Source: Venturia oleaginea
Taxonomy: Eukaryota > Ascomycota > Dothideomycetes > Venturiales > Venturiaceae
Direction of reading: 5' to 3'
Assembly (NCBI GenBank): GCA_013176395.1
Contig: JABMLP010000022.1
Span: 124,001-188,000, forward strand
DNA: 64,000 bases
A program made the translations under genes and the position numbers. This document shows positions 12,259 to 22,165 of the stretch, one piece after another; position 1 is the first letter of the stretch; every line of letters begins with the position of its first letter. The notes beneath the pieces were generated by a model. It ran no database searches and was not told the DNA's origin. It saw only the letters and a list, made by a program, of their open reading frames with translations.

Positions 12259-12525
12259 TACATCACGGCGTACGAAGGTACAGAGGAGCAGTTTCTGATA
12301 TCACTGTTGGAAGACCGGCAAGGAGAAGAGGTAACCCAATTTTTAGCAAACGCTGCTTTCTACCATGCCACAACAGGTGAAGACATCTACGGCCAAGAAC
12401 AACCGTATACTTATGCGGAACAATTTATCCTACAAAGTCAATATGCAAAAGCATACCATGGTGAACTTTGGGACGCAGGTGCTGCCCGTGTTTCAACAGT
12501 TGAAATTTATCAGCATCGACATTAA

Positions 12526-12796
12526 GCTAGGTATATCTACAGGATGTGAGTCGGGGGCAAATAGATAGATATGGAGAACCCAACGTGGTGAGGAAGAGGA
12601 AGCATTGTATAACACCGGGAGAAATATGGATTGCTGCTCGCTCGACATACCACTCCGGCAACTACCTATCTGATGCACAACATCATGTAATATCGACAAA
12701 TAGCAAAATCTCACAATCGCCAATACCACCAAACCACCCTTCCTCGCCAATTGGCCAATTCCACAGAGACGATCCTTGAAAAGAACAGTAACGCCA
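12526..12796. other. Spacer between the Copia relic and the repeat precursor
   Basis: No gene is seen. This is the 3' flank of the minus-strand precursor gene and presumably carries its terminator. Confidence 0.4.
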
Positions 12797-13427
12797 TTAC
12801 TTCTTCTCCTCAGAAGCCTTGTAGAAAACCCCATCGTCTGTTTCGCCTTCGTAACCGGTGCTTGGATCGGCGCCTTCCTGGCGTTTCCTCTTCTCTTCGG
12901 AAGCCTTGTAGAAAACCCCGTCGTCTGTTTCGCCTTCGTAACCGGTGCTTGGATCGGCGCCTTCCTGGCGTTTCCTCTTCTCTTCGGAAGCCTTGTAGAA
13001 AACCCCGTTGTCTGTTTCGCCTTCGTAACCGGTGCTTGGATCGGCGCCTTCCTGGCGTTTCCTCTTCTCCTCAGAAACCTTGTAGAGAGCTCCATCGTCA
13101 TTTTCCGTAGCGTAACTAGTGCTTGGATCGGCGCCTTCCTGTCGTTTGTCCTATTTAATTTCAGTGTGGTTAGTTGATGAACGACATCATTGCGAGGGGT
13201 GGTTGAATAATGGGGTGATCAACAGGGGATTTTACGCACATAGCTGGATCCGCTGTCTCCATGGGGGACATATACCTTCTCGGCTGGTACACGCTGCTCA
13301 AGTTCGGTCAGTTCTTGATGTTGAAGCAGGAAGAGGTAACACTGACAACCAGAGCATTTTCAGCAGATCCAAGAGGGATAGCAGTGGCGAGCGCACTGAA
13401 GGCAAGGATTTGGTAAGCGAACTTCAT
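12797..13427 (-). CDS. Secreted Kex2-processed repeat precursor (KEP), candidate RiPP precursor
   Basis: Proposed exons 13427-13347, 13293-13276 and 13150-12797 give 150 residues. Both introns have consensus sites (GTCAGT...CTGAC...CAG and GTATAT...CTAAC...TAG). Skipping the 18-bp exon also keeps frame. Residues 1-22 are a signal peptide (MKFAYQILAFSALATAIPLG...). After DKR come four 25-residue peptides at residues 37-61, 66-90, 95-119 and 124-148, separated by KRKR and ending in KK-stop. Units 2-4 read QEGADPSTGYEGETD(D/N)G followed by VFYKASEE; unit 1 is diverged (STSYATENDD, ALYKVSEE). Tyr is conserved at two positions per unit. Kex2 and carboxypeptidase would release the repeats in the Golgi. 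This architecture is that of fungal KEPs, which include ustiloxin- and asperipin-type precursors as well as pheromone- and repellent-like peptides. Which kind this is cannot be told from sequence alone. Confidence 0.8.
12800..13147 (-). repeat. Four 87-bp in-frame tandem repeats in the precursor gene
   Basis: Equivalent positions recur at exactly 87 bp (for example 12814, 12901, 12988, 13075), that is 29 codons: a 25-residue peptide plus KRKR. The three units at the 3' end of the gene differ by only a few bases. The unit at the 5' end carries several amino acid changes. This suggests recent duplication or gene conversion among the last three units. Confidence 0.92.
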
Positions 13428-13792
13428 CTTGTATATGAGGATAGAATGTTGCGTAATTGAGAAGTAATAGATGGTTGTAAGTGTCTTCGATATGGTTGGG
13501 ACGCGGGCTATATCTATGATTTACTCGTCTCATGGCACGTCTGGATATGGTACGCCTGTAGCATTAGGTTCCGCGTTCTAGACTACAGTCTAAATTGCGA
13601 CTTCCTCGGGATTGATTCAATACTGAGGCTCGATATTACCTACCTAGTACGGGGATAGCAGCAAGAGGATGCCATTGATAACGGAAAAATCTACTATAGG
13701 CTAGTGAGGCCGATTCGAAGTCCATCGAAGACAAGGTTCATTTTCCCTTCTTCATCGCAATCACGTAAGTGGGGGATGAGTATTGTTCTTTT

Positions 13793-13860
13793 CGAGTGAA
13801 CGAGGACAAACACAACATGCCATCAAGTTGATTTCCGAGAGCCGAAACAGCCATGAGGTT
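13793..13860 (+). repeat. Dispersed repeat, copy 1 of 3
   Basis: Contains AACGAGGACAAAC and TTTCCGAGAGCCG in the same order and spacing as copies at about 46098-46160 (same strand) and 49143-49195 (opposite strand). Diverged; no coding potential. Family unknown. Confidence 0.5.
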
Positions 13861-14943
13861 AAGACTTACAAGATTCAAATTAAATCCCGAGATTTCATAT
13901 CACATGGCAGGAAGTCTATGGGGCGCAATTGACAGATCAACCTTATTGTCATGGCCAGAAAGACGCTCACACTTGGCAAGAATGCGCGAAGGATCCTTGG
14001 CTTTGACGTAGGCGTAGATCTTATCCATATATGCGCAGAGTACCGTCCGGTCCGGTCCATACAGAGGCTACTAAGCGAGGAACATGAACTTTTAAATTTA
14101 TTTAGGTGAGAGTGGGTTTGTGTAAGAGTTCAACCCTCAAAGGTGTTTCGCAAGTGAGAGAAGACTGCTTGTATTTCAAAGTATCTAAGTACAAAGAAGA
14201 AAGTGTAGGTACAGGAAGAACAACTTGTATATATAATCTTCCAAGTAGGAAAAGGACATGCTGTCCTGAGAAGAGAATAGAAAGGAGTAGAAGCGCATGT
14301 GAAACGGTCCCTGAATAATCCCTGCTAGGCGCACGTGAGAACTACCAGGTAGTGCTAAGAATCCATCCAGGATAAGTTGAGAAAGGATCTATCCTTTGAC
14401 AGTTTGTCTGAAACCCAAATAGATCTGTAAAGTATTCAACGTACTATACGGCTACGTATTAGCTAGCTGTACTAACCAATAACTATATTTACGTACTAAC
14501 TATCTTAACGAAATAATTTCTTTGCTTCTCTAGGTAAATTCTAAGATTTTCCCTTCATATTTTCCGTATCAGAGGTAAATTAAAAGGTAGCAGATTTAAA
14601 GAATCTATTCTAACTGTTAGAGGCGCGGATTCTCTTCCCTTAGAGATACGTAATCTAGATTCTTAGGACTTAAAATATTTACGGAGAGAAGCTGAAAATA
14701 TTTCGGCGGGGTGGTTGGTGCGTAAAGATGGTGGATGCACGACGGTATAGTACGTTGAATACGTGCCAGATCTATTTGAGTTTCAGACGGTCCCGATGAG
14801 AGTACGATGAATTCGTAGGCGGTTTCAGATCTACCAGCACAGGATTTTCTCACGCAAACACGCCAAGTTTAACGTCTTTCTGGCCAGGGCTATAAGCGAA
14901 TATCCTCATTCACTCGTTAAGCACGACATTGACATCGATTTCC

Positions 14944-15008
14944 ACCTCCACAGCATAGAGCGGCGGAGGTAGTCCCTATAAGCATCCAGTTCATCGGACC
15001 CGATGCCA
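14944..15008 (+). repeat. Dispersed direct repeat, copy 1 of 2
   Basis: About 65 bp shared with 18133-18196, including ACCTCCACAGCATAGAGCGG and CATCCAGTTCATCGGACCCG. The two copies flank the retroposon at 15468-17099 but are too far from its ends to be its target duplication. Confidence 0.75.
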
Positions 15009-15467
15009 GGACTCCATCATTATTGCCATGGATCTCCACCTCCACCAAGCCCTTCAGTCATCGAGTCAACGCGATAATAAGGACTTCGATGAAACTCGAT
15101 GGTAGCGTTATTTATCGGATGCAATGACGAATTTAGCTTCATCGGTGGATGGTATCGCGATACTGAGGATATTGGTATTAAGTTTAAGCGTCGTAGTGAG
15201 TAGCTAAGGCACTACACTACGAATTTCAGATTACATACAGCTGGGCTTAGAATTGAGTATTTTTATCCTAGATCCGATAGCTTAACTAGCTACTTAAAGT
15301 TCTCTAGTACGCTAATATGATATCACCCCTACTCTATACACGTGATCTAATAAAGCTACCGTAGTACCTTAGCTACTACGTCTGTGTTACAGATCACCTC
15401 AAGGCTGAAGAGCAGGAAGGCAGGACTCGCAAAGAATGGTTGGATGATAAGAAGTTATTGGTGCGAC

Positions 15468-17099
15468 TGATTGATTGATTGATTGATTGATTTTATCCTA
15501 CTCGGTTGCAGCCGCTTAATCACGCAGCTATGTCCGGTTAGGAGGACTTCATCAGACACCCGACACGTGATAGATTATATAATCCACCGCGCCCCACTTC
15601 GCCCCGTTCACTGAAACAAGACCAGTTGTCCCCTCCGTCCTCCCTCTTTTCCCTTAACCAGTATCTCCAAATGCCCGCTGGCTCTTGTAGATACTGGTTA
15701 CTCTGCTAGTATATCTGTGCTATGTAGACTCAAGAGGCAATGCCTCGTGTTTCGCTATCCTTCTACCTACAGTCTCCCTCTAGTGCTCAGCTTTGTCTAT
15801 CTGTTTCGCCTTATCCCTCAAGGCCAATGGGTTCCCTAAGTATGTTTCTGCTTGTGAAAGTTGCCTTGCACCAGATTCCTATGCGGCAGTGTATTTGGTT
15901 GTGTGATGCTGGAGATAATAGTAACCATCGTAGTTGTGATTTCGCTGCTTGGGTGTGATACTCCGGGTATGCCCGTAGACGAGGCCGTCTGGTAGCTGCC
16001 GTATTGTATGGCGCCGATCGTGCTATAGACTTGCCGTCTTATAGTCGGAGCCTACCTGCTGCTAGTCGCTCTCCCTGCTTGCTATATCGCGCTCCTACTC
16101 TTGCCAATGCCATAACTGGGACGCAACAGTCTGGGGAGAGGCTCAAGACCACGTCTGCTAGCTTACAGGGAGGAGATTTGCCGCCAATAGGCTCCTTCTA
16201 TGCGTCCTTACTACTTACTGTGTCGCGCACCTACTCTTGCCAATGCCATAACTGGGAGGCAACAGTTTGGGGAGAGGCTCAAGGCTCTGAACATCAGCTT
16301 GCAGCAGGACGGTTTGCGGAGACGATAGTAGATGAGGTTCTCTAGCAGCTGCCGTATCGTGTCGCACCGATTGTGTTGTAGACCTGTCGTCTTATAGTCG
16401 GAGCCTATCTGCTGCTAGTCGCTCTCCCTGCTTGCTATATCGCGCTCCTACTCTTGCCAATGCCATAACTGGGACGCAACAGTCTGGGGAGAGGCTCAAG
16501 GCTACGTCTGCTAGCTTACAGGGAGGGGATTTGCCGCCAATAAGCTCCTTCTATGCGTCCTTACTACTTACTGTGTCGCGCACCTACTCTTGCCAATGCC
16601 ATAACTGGGAGGCAACAGTTTGGGGAGAGGCTCAAGGCTCTGGGCAACAGCTTGTAGCAGAACGGTTTGCCAAGACGTTGGGAGAGGTTGTCTAGTCGTT
16701 GCAGTGGTGTGTGGTGTCGATTGTTGCACACCGGGCGTCTGGTGTTTGAGTTGTGTTGAAGGTATTGCCGTTCTAGCGGTGACTCGTCGACTCGTAGCGT
16801 TGCAGTGTCATCTGGGGTGATGGACTAGCCGGGAGATAGTGACTAGATGGTTGCTGTTGTCTTTGGTGGACGCATCGTTCGTGTAGCTTGCTCATGTATT
16901 CGTGTGCTTGCTATGCCGTGGCCGCGACGGCGACTCTAGAGGTATCTCATCGACGCTGAGGGACGCGCGATGGCCTCTAGAGCCCGGAGCGGCCACTGGC
17001 AGAGGTGTTTTGATGATCTTTAGATGATAATTCTGTAAATTCCAAAAATTGAGTTCTCGCTGTGTGTGGTGGTTTTTTTTTTTTTTTTTTTTTTTTTTC
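15468..17099 (-). mobile_element. LINE/SINE-like retroposon copy 1 with 14-bp target duplication
   Basis: A 1632-bp element flanked by identical 14-bp direct repeats GTTATTGGTGCGAC at 15454-15467 and 17100-17113. Read on the minus strand it starts with an A-run (17074-17098), then CCACCACACACAGCGAGAAC, and ends in a simple tail of about six AATC units (15468-15492). A second copy, in the opposite orientation and with its own 14-bp duplication, is at 60467-61711. No reverse transcriptase or other long coding frame is present, so it is non-autonomous and presumably mobilised by a LINE. The LINE/SINE assignment rests on the tail and the duplications, not on homology. Confidence 0.75.
15990..16697 (-). 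repeat. Two 353-bp tandem units inside retroposon copy 1
   Basis: The segment from about 15990 repeats at a period of about 353 bp (for example GCTTGCTATATCGCGCTCC at about 16077 and 16430). Each unit itself holds two copies of a shorter motif, ACTCTTGCCAATGCCATAAC. The copy at 60467-61711 has only one such unit, which explains most of the length difference. Confidence 0.8.
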
Positions 17100-17113
17100 G
17101 TTATTGGTGCGAC

Positions 17114-17891
17114 GGAGTCAGTCCTAAAGGAGAACAGTACGTGCAGGAGTCACGTGATATTCCCATAGTTCCCACAGGTCTTGGCAAGGCTTACAGTTGT
17201 GGGAAGTGTGGGAAAAGGCCAAGAGGTGTGGGAATACACCTTGGCACCCATAACCAGAACGGTATATAGGGAGGACATTGGACGGACTTTCCTTTCTCTC
17301 TTCGTGGTTACTTCATGTTATGTTTCTCACATAGGAGCTTCTTCAACCTACTACAGTAACGACCTCTTAGATACAATCAAGCACAAGTCATATGCATACG
17401 AAGCAAGCCCACCCCCAAACTTCATGCTAACCGACAAGCGTTCGGGATTGATCTGAGGATCAAATCGGTTGGACGACAATTGAATTGGGAGATACATCGA
17501 ACGGCTAGGATCTATTGAGCCTCCAAAGAACCTGAGCAAGGGAAGGTACTCAAGGTAAGTACTTCCAGACTGATATTGTCCTTACCCCAAACCCGCGGAC
17601 CAGAACAAGAGGACACAGGTGTCAGGAAGGTCTTGACATAATCAACTGTGTTGAGAAATGAGTTCCCCGTAACAGTCTGGAGGGTATGACATATTGGGCG
17701 CGGATCACTTACCAGGTGCTACAACATACTAAAAACAACAGAATCTACGAGAATTGGAAGTCCCGAGGCCCTGGTTGGTAATTCGCGCATAACATATAAT
17801 ACCTCCTAGACGTAGTATATACCTCTACGAAAAGACCACGACGGTATGTCGATAAATTAATGACATCGGATAGATGAAACATATAATACTA
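17114..17891. other. Gene-free spacer
   Basis: No conserved coding sequence, RNA gene or repeat is recognised between the retroposon duplication and the MITE. Confidence 0.4.
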
Positions 17892-18040
17892 CTATGGTGT
17901 CAGGGAATTTAAATGTTAAGTGGCATCATCCTTGTCAGCCCTACCCCGCATCCGCTTTACAACAAAAATACTGCTACGAAACCTTGCGGCAGTCAAAGCA
18001 TTGTAGGCCCGATAGTTATTTAAATCCCCTGACACCACAG
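17892..18040. mobile_element. 149-bp MITE with TA duplication
   Basis: Terminal inverted repeats CTATGGTGTCAGGGAATTT on the left and, inverted on the right, CTGTGGTGTCAGGGGATTT enclose about 100 bp. TA flanks both ends (17890-17891 and 18041-18042). The CTGTGGT terminus resembles that of the Tc1-type element at 43275-45675, suggesting Tc1/mariner mobilisation. Confidence 0.75.
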
Positions 18041-18883
18041 TAAGTCATTCTAATAAACTATATGGAATGACATTATCGGGGCATTCATCGGATGACATAG
18101 TAGACGGCGAAGCTCGATGACTGGGGGGCTTGACCTCCACAGCATAGAGCGGTGGAGGCAGTCTCTATAATCATCCAGTTCATCGGACCCGATGCCAAGG
18201 ATGGATGAGGTTATTGTCTCGATCTTCGAGCAGCCAGTCCGATGAGCCGATAAGGCTGAAATTGGCCTAGCATGTCCCTTCTAAGTTCCGTAACAGGGTC
18301 CTCTTCATCCAGATACCAACGATGGATAAACGGGATGAGTTCCGATAGACCCCTGAGAGGAAAGATACGAAGCTGAAAACACCGTACCTTCCCTCTTTCG
18401 GACGAGAGAGCGTGCAAATTTGCTCGCAGATGGTGTGCGGGCAAGCCGCTAAATGACTTTATTATTAAACGCCTGCGCCGCTGCTTGATTGAGACGTCAA
18501 CTATCGAGATTGTCTTTTGGGCGGATAGCCGAGGACAAGGACAAGGCACGCAGGAAATGTTGAATAGTACCTCGATCGAATTAAACTTCACCCGATAACT
18601 AAACCCGTGACACGAAAGATGGTAATACCTTTGAAGAGTTGGCAGACTCTGAAAACGGGTGACTGTTATCGGGATCCTTGACAATGCTGGACAGACTTTC
18701 GTCGGTTTTCTCCGATCTTCTGTTCGCTTTGACATTGCGGGTAATGAGGTGCGCTCTATGCGCAAGACTCTTAAAAAGTAATCCACATTTCGCAATGAAG
18801 CGAATTCATATTTAACCACCTGTTCATGAGGTACCGCTAGTTGCCTTGTTAATTCCGCTCGAAGATGCTGTGATTCCGTGCGC
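18041..18883. other. Spacer 3' of the subtilase gene
   Basis: Contains the dispersed repeat at 18133-18196. A minus-strand open frame of about 200 codons (18211-18819) lacks a good ATG start and shows no recognisable domain, so it is not called as a gene. Confidence 0.35.
18133..18196 (+). repeat. Dispersed direct repeat, copy 2 of 2
   Basis: Matches 14944-15008 over about 65 bp with a handful of transitions. Confidence 0.75.
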
Positions 18884-21710
18884 CTAAAGGTAACTTAAGT
18901 GGAAAGGCACCGTAGTCACACATTCCCTCACTGCCAACCATGGCTTGACCGCACAAACCCTGAAATAGTACGTGCCTGGAGAGGCCCAACTGCCGTCTTC
19001 CATCTGTCCTGTCCAAAGAAGGTACGCTGTTGCAACGCGGTTAAACCCACTGGGGCGATGTGTCAAATCCTTGGCGAATGGCGAAATATGGAGAGTGTCA
19101 TTTGAGGCGGCCGATACCAGGTCTATGTCGACAGCCTTCGCGAAGAATGCCAACCTCAGAAGCAGTGTAGGGTAGGTCGTTGAGGCGGTGTTGAGATCTT
19201 TTGAAGCACCTGAGCCAGGAAGTTTGAATGTGGAATTCGAGGGAATCGGAAATAGGGGTGTCTGTGGATCAATTACTTGTGCTTTGGTGGCGGACCCAAG
19301 AGACGTGAACCAAAAGTTGTCTCTCCAAAGAAAATTTGAGGTCTGTTCAAGCACCGTGAACTCTTGTAAATAACAAGCCACGCCGCCGTAGGGTATCTGC
19401 AAGGCGGAAGTCGTGTTGGTCTCGAGACTGATGTATCCCCCATATATTGGACATCGTTTTTGTGATTGCTGAAGCTGGGTCAAAGCTGCTGTAACCTGGA
19501 TCTGAGTGCTCTCTCCAGGTTGAAGTGTGAAGTTGCTTTTCTCGAAAGTCAAAAGTGCTGCCATGTCGCCCTTTAGAGTGCCTAGGAACTCTGCGCTCGC
19601 GAAGGCTGATGTTTCGTTCGTTCTGGTCCACGGTACGACAGTCTTGTTCTGGTCGCTAAGAGTTAAGACTGTGACTGCCGCAGCAGTCTGAAGATCGTAG
19701 TGGACTGGTTTCAACCCGACATTGCGCACTCCAATCGAGCCTCGACTCTTTCCGAACTCAGTGTGGATGAAAGGTAAGAAGGATTTCTCGGGCAAGGTCG
19801 TGCTTCTGATAGCTCGCAGGGGATCGATGTTCCCACCGCCTTGTTGCCAAACTGGTGCAAGAAAGCTAAATGATTTGCTCGTTCCATCGCTGAATGGAGT
19901 CGGATCCGCTGTAGTTATCAAGAGGGACACGATTTCCTGGGAGGATAACCAAGGTCGAGCTTGTTTTATCAAGGCCACACAACCAGCAGCATATGGTGCA
20001 GCCATAGATGAACCTGAAAGGGCACCGTACCCACCCCAAGAGCGTGGGAAGGGTGCCATCACACCGTTGCCTGGAGCCACAAGTGACGGGAAGAGGCGCA
20101 TGTCGCCGCCAGGCGGTCCCCACGAACTTCGCGGTGACACAGTGGCACCAGGTTGGCTCGAATTACTCACGAGTAAGTAGCCAGTTTGGGTGAAATCCGA
20201 GTCCAATGTCAAAGTGACTTGCTGGCCTTGTGCCAATTGCTGCAGCCAGTATTTCCCAATCGAGTCCGATACTGCACCAGCTCCCAGCATACCGGGAACG
20301 TTCAGATCAAAATCAAAGAGACCACTATTGTAATTCTGAATCACCAAGTATTTCCCCCCAGCGTCTCGAAGATTTTGCATCTTCTGCCGGAACTTGCAGC
20401 CGCCCCTGCGCACGAGTAAAGCCTTATTTGATATGTCTTCTGTTGTGGGTGGCAGCGGAGAACAGCCATCCTCAGCCTTGCTCGCGTTGGGCGTAAGAGC
20501 GAAGAGTTGGATTGTCTGCGGAAAATGACTGGGATTTGCAGGCTGCCATGGGAATTTGTAGGAGACATTCTTTGGACTGATGTTGAAGCGGGCGGCCGGT
20601 CGAGATCTGGTGACATGAGGGACGGTTGAGGATCCGACAGAAAGCACGCCTAGTCCAGCGGCAGGCGAGTCTGCTACAAAGGTACCCATCAATCCATTGT
20701 TGCCCGCTGCAACAATGCACACGGTGCGTCCTTCGTTAGTGATTCTTGTCAAGACCATAGCTGCTGGATCTAAGCGGAAATTAGATGAGGGTAGAAACAT
20801 GCTGCAAGGAGAGTCGTACCATCGATGAACGGGCCCCCAGCGAGGGATAGGGAAATCGATATCACATCAACCTTTCTCTCATGGGCTTCGAGAACAGCTT
20901 TGATGATTGTGTCTGCTTCAATGGCGACGAGCCTGCAAGCTACCACTCTGTAATGTTCAATCTTGGCCCCAGGGGCCACGCCCACCCAGTCCATGAGCGG
21001 GTCTTTGCCAGCAGCAATCCCAGTCACGTGTGTTCCATGGTATCGACATTCAGAGTATGGATCAAACTCGGAGCGTGTGCTAGGTTCACCAGAATAATCA
21101 CGCCCGTACGTAACTTTGAACTCGGGCCCAAACCCACCACCAAGCGCGCGGTGGTAGTAGTCTAGACCAGAGTCAACAATGGCGATAGTGATGCCGATGC
21201 CTGTTATGTTCGAACGATGTAACTCAGCAACGCCTGTTGATTCGTGTACACTACTCGAGCGCAGCAGTGTGTTGATTTCAGTGAGATTTCTTGTGTATTT
21301 GGTAGTGAGGTCGGTAGTAGCCGTCCAAGACTCATCGCCGAATGGATCCTCAGCCAAAGTATATTGTGGTGATCGAAAGACTCCTTTCACCCCAGATTGG
21401 CTCTTCAAGCAACTTTCGACATGTGCAAGGCTATGGAGGGGTCCTCCATCTGGAATCTCCAAAGATACTCCTGAAAAGAGTGGACTTGAGAACTCGTGGC
21501 GGAGTTTGGGACGAAAGCCGTCAAGACAAATGATGTTTTGCAATTCACGAAATCCAATGGTATCCTAATCACAATCAGTCACGTGCATGTGCAGCTCCGA
21601 AGAAAGAGTCTTACCTGATCTGTCTCGGTTTCCACAATGAAGACTTTGGCAAGGGAAGCAGTCGCCAGCAGAAAACACGATAAGAAAAGCTGCATGGTCA
21701 GTTTCTTCAT
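18884..21710 (-). CDS. Secreted subtilisin-like serine protease (S8A) with PA domain
   Basis: Exons 21710-21615, 21564-20820 and 20769-18884 give 908 residues. Both introns are 50 bp with GT-AG ends and keep frame. A signal peptide (MKKLTMQLFLSCFLLATASLA) is followed by an inhibitor-like propeptide and the peptidase S8 domain. The catalytic triad is D163 (IAIVDSGLD), H208 (YHGTHVTG) and S535 (SGSSMAAP), with oxyanion N304 (AAGNNG). A protease-associated domain is inserted at about residues 360-480. A C-terminal Fn3-like region follows, as in fungal and bacterial Vpr/C5a-peptidase-type subtilases. All key residues are present, so the enzyme should be active outside the cell. It is head-to-head with the UstYa-like gene and could share its regulation. 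A role in maturing the repeat precursor is speculation; general nutrition is the simpler role. Confidence 0.92.
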
Positions 21711-22165
21711 GATCGCTGATGCCGATTGATGAAGGAGGGTGGATGTCATACCTTCGTAATGGAATCGCGTCAAGTAATGGCGGCACTGACCAGCACAACA
21801 TACCTGCTCTCATTCCAAAGTCCGGTGGACGGGTTTGTAGAGAGGGATTGACGCGTCGATACAGGCGCTTTCACGGGTATCGTAGACATGAGATTGACAG
21901 GCCCCGGAAGTGCTTTGTGGTTTATGGTGATTGATCGGCCCTATTACCACATCGAGGGCTGTGCCTTGCTCGCCGTCTTCCATCGTTTGGGTATCACCTC
22001 AATATGCTATCCTTGGCTTGTCCGCCCCACTGCAATGCCGGTCAATTGACTTCGACCCATATTACGGAGCCAGCAAAGCTTGGTTCCTGACCTGACCCCA
22101 GACGATTGATAAAAGCGCACCTTCGTCTCACCACCAGCGGCTGGTTCTCTGTTACGTCGGAAGGC
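21711..22165. promoter_or_regulatory. Shared divergent promoter of the subtilase and the UstYa-like gene
   Basis: 455 bp separate the two start codons, so both promoters must lie here. A TATA-like GATAAAA is about 55 bp upstream of the UstYa-like start. No operator could be identified with confidence. This is called from gene arrangement only. Confidence 0.5.

Larger units (their letters stand above)
9784..12525 (+). mobile_element. Ty1/Copia-type gag relic, interrupted by a Tc1 element
   Basis: Frameshifted pieces of a fungal Copia gag lie in order. A proline- and glycine-rich N-terminus is followed by the gag core FNKTWRKDRNFTGEPYDIL (ending near 10427), then a divergent segment. A zinc knuckle follows at about 10778-10825 (CWICGRMDC, then KHC). 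After the Tc1 insertion comes a C-terminal piece to 12525 with ITAYEGTEEQFLISLLED and WDAGAARVST, which normally leads into the protease. No protease, integrase or reverse transcriptase follows, so only the gag side survives. Frameshifts and missing gag-core sequence show decay before or after the Tc1 insertion. Confidence 0.7.
13428..15467. other. AT-rich intergenic region
   Basis: No gene is seen. The first few hundred bases upstream of 13427 must hold the promoter of the repeat precursor. The rest is AT-rich, with short frames only. It carries copies of two dispersed repeats (about 13793-13860 and 14944-15008). The last 14 bases (15454-15467, GTTATTGGTGCGAC) are the target-site duplication of the retroposon that follows. 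Confidence 0.45.

Noticed and set aside
12800..13147. CRISPR-like array
   Set aside because: The units are adjacent, in frame and coding, with no spacers; and this is fungal DNA.
12751..13177. Plus-strand repetitive frames (WIGAFLAFPLL-like, and an Arg-rich one)
   Set aside because: They are opposite-strand shadows of the 87-bp repeats. Only the minus-strand frame has a signal peptide, introns and phased KRKR sites.
15740..16820. Open frames inside the retroposon (FLLVKVALHQIPMRQCIW, CQCHNWEATVWGEAQG)
   Set aside because: They lie antisense to the likely element sense strand or repeat with the 353-bp unit, and show no reverse transcriptase, endonuclease or gag motif.
18211..18819. Minus-strand 202-codon frame
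   Set aside because: No ATG at the upstream end, basic low-complexity composition and no recognisable motif.
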